Assembly (NCBI GenBank): GCA_004154925.1
Contig: QJNS01000094.1
Span: 62,001 to 126,000, forward strand
Origin: Monosporascus cannonballus
Lineage: Eukaryota > Ascomycota > Sordariomycetes > Xylariales
DNA: 64,000 bases
Direction: 5' to 3'
In this document: piece by piece, positions 60,825-64,000 of the stretch
Numbering within the stretch: the first letter of the stretch is position 1
Layout of the letters: the number at the start of each line of letters is the position of its first letter
Notes under the pieces: generated by a model
What the model was told of the DNA's origin: nothing
Database searches by the model: none
The model's input: the letters and a program-made list of their open reading frames with translations, nothing else
Made by a program: the position numbers and the translations under genes

Positions 60825-63800
60825 TGTTACAAATTTTTATTTAATAATACCGTTAAATTTTAAGCAATATTCAATATTATTAAAATATTAATTAATACTT
60901 AAAAAACCCTTATTTAACAGCTTTAGGCCCAAATCCGGGAATTAAAAAAATCTAACAAATTAAAGTTACGCCATTTACTTAACTTTTTTTTGCCCGTATA
61001 AAACCTAAAAAACCAGAACCTTATAATAAAAAAAATAACCGTTAAACCTTTTAAATTTAAGTACGAATTTATTTTCGTTTTCTAAATCTTAATAATTTAA
61101 CGGATTAAATCTTAATAATAAAAACATACCTAACGAGAAATACGAATAATTAATTTAAGCTCATTATGAGAAATTTCCTGGAAATAAAAAAATTAAATAA
61201 GAAAACTTTTATTAATAAAATCTTTTTATTTTATACTAATTTCGAAAACAAAATACGTAATAATTTCGGCAATTCGGATAAAAACGATTTACGGCTTAAT
61301 ACCTTTTGCAATTTCGATAAAAAAATCCGCGTTTAAATACGCCGTAACTTTTAAAACTTTTATAGCCAAAACCGGATAAAAAAATAGCGAAATCTATTTT
61401 TATTAATATATTTTATAAAAAATTAAAAAATAATATAAAAAATAAAATTATTCGAATCAAATAATTAGTTACCCTAGACCGGTATATTATAAAAATAATT
61501 AAGATTAATAATCAATAATTTCAAAAACGATAAAAAAATATAATATGCTTTATGTTCGAAATATAATAAATCTAATTAAGGAAAAATTAAAACGTACTTT
61601 TTATTTCTTATAAAACGGCACTAAGACCTATAGAACTCGGCGTTACCTATAAATAAAATTAGAACTAGATTAAATACTTTAATTATGGCAAAATAGAGAA
61701 TAAAGCTTATAAATATAAGAAGCTTAAAAAAATTACGATAAAATAACTAAATCCCTATACCGGAAAAATAATCCAGAAATAGCTAAGGAAACGATAGCAA
61801 AGCTATTAACATAATCCAAGCCAAATACGAATCAGGCCCATGGCAAAAGGTCCGATAAGAATTATTACGATAAGATATCCGACGAAAAATACAAAAAGCT
61901 AGAAAACTAGCTTAATAAATATTATAAATATAATAAAAAATATTACAAAAATAATTACGCAAATATCAGAACTAGACAGAAAAAATCTGTTCCGAAACCC
62001 CTGATCGATATGGTAAAATGTACGCCATATATTGTCGACGACAAAAATATCCCGATTACGGAAAATAAAAGTAATATATTTATAAACGAATTACCCGTAT
62101 ATATTACAAAAGATTCGATTTTCCTAATTATACCGGAAATAATAAGAACGATAAGTAATAATATCGATATTTTCAAATCATAACCCCAAAAAATATCCAG
62201 CAATTAGCTAAAGCAAAAAATTAGCCCGAAGAAAAATAATACCTATAGGAAAACCCTTTTTATTATTATGGATAATATAATTATTAAACGGAAAAAACAT
62301 TAATCCAGAGTACGGTTAAAAAGTATTATTAAAAAATTATTACAGATTTTTATTTTTAATTAATATTTATTATAAACCATTACGAAGAAAAAAACCATTA
62401 AGGAAGAAATACGTTAATATATAAAAGATTTTTGGAACGATAATTAAAAAGACATATAATAAGATATAATTGCAAATATAAAAAAGTAATTTATTCGATA
62501 AAGAGACAAATTGTAAAAGAATTAAAAATAATTAATACAATTCGAAAAAATAATATGCTAATAACAATAGCAGATATAACAATTTAATACGTTAAACGAA
62601 AAAATATAAATAAGGTTCGACAAATTTAAATAAGAATTAAAAAAAAGGTTACTTATAAAAAACCGTAAAATAATAAAACCTAAAAAAGTTAAAAGAAACT
62701 CCTAAAAAGGGCTTTAAACGCAATAATAGAAAACGTTAATAACCTTATTATTTAGGAAATACGAATCGGAACGTACTGGTATACCATAATAGTGGATTGC
62801 AGAGCTTTAAGCAGAAATTATATTATACCGGATATAATTAATAAGCCTAGATTATTATGAAAATATAAGTTAAAACTTTATATAACGACGAATGCCGAAA
62901 GTTAAAAATTCGCTTACGATAACGGAAAAATTATACGCGAAATTAATTATTTTAAGATTTTTGTTTAAGGACGATATTAAATAATTAATTTCGACATCGT
63001 TCTATTCGGGAATTACGATATGATTTTAGGATTATTATGGATATGCCAGTACAAAATTTTAATTAATAAAAGGATTAACTAAGTAAAGTTCGTCTTATAC
63101 CTTATTAATAAATAAAAAAAAAGTTAAGATCTTAATATTCGATCGATAATAACGATAAATACAGGCATAAAAATACGACAAAAACCTTACCATCTAAAGA
63201 AACAAGATATAAAAAAACGGGTATTAAAGAAAAATACGACGTATCGTTATTACTATTAAAATAAAATTAAAGTAATTAAATAAAGATTTAAAATAACAAG
63301 AACAATAACTTAAAAACTTAACAAATTTAATTAATATATTACCGTAATACTACAAATATAAGTAGTTTTTCAGGAATGAATTTAATACAAAATTACCAGA
63401 ACATAATAAATAAAATTATAAAATAATCCTTAAAGAAACGTTTTTAATAAAGTTTTACCCATTTATAATCTTAGCAAAAACGAATTACGTACTTTCAAAA
63501 AATACCTGGAAAATCGGTTACAAAAAGGATAAATTCGAATTTCGAAATTACTAACAAAATATCTTATGTTTTTTGTACAAAAAAATAGAAAATTACGACT
63601 TATAATTAATTACTAATAATTAAATAATATTACCGTTAAAAATTAAATGTTATTACCCTTAATTACGGAAATAAAAAACCAACTATACAGAACCAAATAA
63701 TTTATAACATTCGATTTTAAAGATGGATATAATTTTATTAAAATAAAAAAAATATAAATAGAAAATAGCCTTTAGAACGAAATACGGATTATTTAAGTAT

Positions 63801-64000
63801 TTGGTTATATTAATAGGATTTACAAATATATCAATAACCTTTCAGCAAATAATTAATTACGTATTACGAAAATATTTCGATATTTTCGTTATTTATTATC
63901 TCGACAATATTTTTATTTTCTTAAAAACAAAAAAAAACATACGTAAAATACGTTCATAAGGTTTTTTAAATTTTACAAAACGCAAAATTATTTATTAACG
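60825..64000 (+). pseudogene. Gypsy gag-pol remains, truncated by the window
   Basis: Gag-like and protease regions are unreadable. The reverse transcriptase catalytic box reads FDIFVIYYLDNIFIF near 63876-63922: one of the two aspartates of YLDD is kept, whereas G1 has lost both. The antisense frame at 61955-62203 is a shadow. Confidence 0.75.

Larger units (their letters stand above)
60431..64000 (+). mobile_element. Gypsy element (G1-like pol, distinct U3), cut by the window end
   Basis: Begins with LTR 60431-60824 (TGTTATGACC...AGCCGTTATA). The internal sequence from 60825 aligns closely with G1 from 4562 through the reverse transcriptase region. The right end and the second LTR lie outside the window. 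RIP-degraded like G1. Confidence 0.85.

Noticed and set aside
1..64000. CRISPR arrays, bacterial operons or rRNA genes
   Set aside because: No regularly spaced repeats, no rRNA-like stretches; introns and RIP show a fungal nuclear sequence.

Overview
The window looks like a filamentous ascomycete (Pezizomycotina) chromosome with a two-speed layout. A gene island of normal base composition (about 15.4-35.0 kb) lies between two very AT-rich blocks (about 1-15.4 kb and 35.1-57.6 kb) and a third that begins near 58.57 kb and runs off the right edge. The AT-rich blocks are rich in TpA, poor in CpA/TpG, and full of stops in every frame, yet they still carry readable remains of transposon proteins. 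That is the signature of repeat-induced point mutation (RIP). Short spliceosomal introns (52-141 nt) with GT...AG ends and CTAAC/CTGAC branch sites in the island genes also point to a fungus.

Left block (1-15.4 kb): a three-level nest of transposons whose boundaries can be read from terminal repeats and target-site duplications. A Ty1/Copia element on the minus strand (685-15433, 163-bp LTRs, duplication CTACT) is interrupted inside its RNase H domain by a Ty3/Gypsy chromodomain element on the plus strand (1256-10869, duplication CGGTC). The 5' LTR of the Gypsy element is split by a 2.9-kb inverted-repeat DNA transposon (1301-4207, duplication CTGCYACG).

Gene island: an intron-containing tRNA-Ser(GCU) lies 38 bp from the Copia end. 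Then come a four-exon sideroflexin (mitochondrial amino-acid carrier), a diverged 250-bp repeat pair, a small two-exon gene of unknown function on the minus strand, a six-exon LAMMER (CLK/Lkh1-type) kinase divergent from it, and a single-exon 987-residue low-complexity protein of unknown function. Two broken minus-strand genes lie toward the right border. One has in-frame stops that fit C-to-T or G-to-A change. The other is a type II membrane protein that looks like a glycosyltransferase-like remnant. No shared pathway or operon-like cluster is evident; these look like ordinary single-copy genes.

Right blocks (35.1-64 kb): a minus-strand Gypsy chromodomain element with both LTRs (35174-41659); a foldback MITE-like sequence related to the 2.9-kb transposon; a 320-bp tandem duplication; and two Fot1/pogo-type elements (43125-44994 and 53957-55810) inserted independently, 47 bp apart, into two copies of the same older repeat. 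Also present are an 8.7-kb AT-rich stretch with no readable genes apart from a 124-bp GC-rich solo-LTR-like sequence, a 1.5-kb element with 41-bp terminal inverted repeats, a second about 125-bp LTR-like sequence, a Gypsy 3' fragment, and the first 3.6 kb of another Gypsy element. The Gypsy LTRs share their R-U5 part but carry three unrelated U3 types.

All calls come from reading the sequence. Family names rest on remembered motifs, not on database searches.
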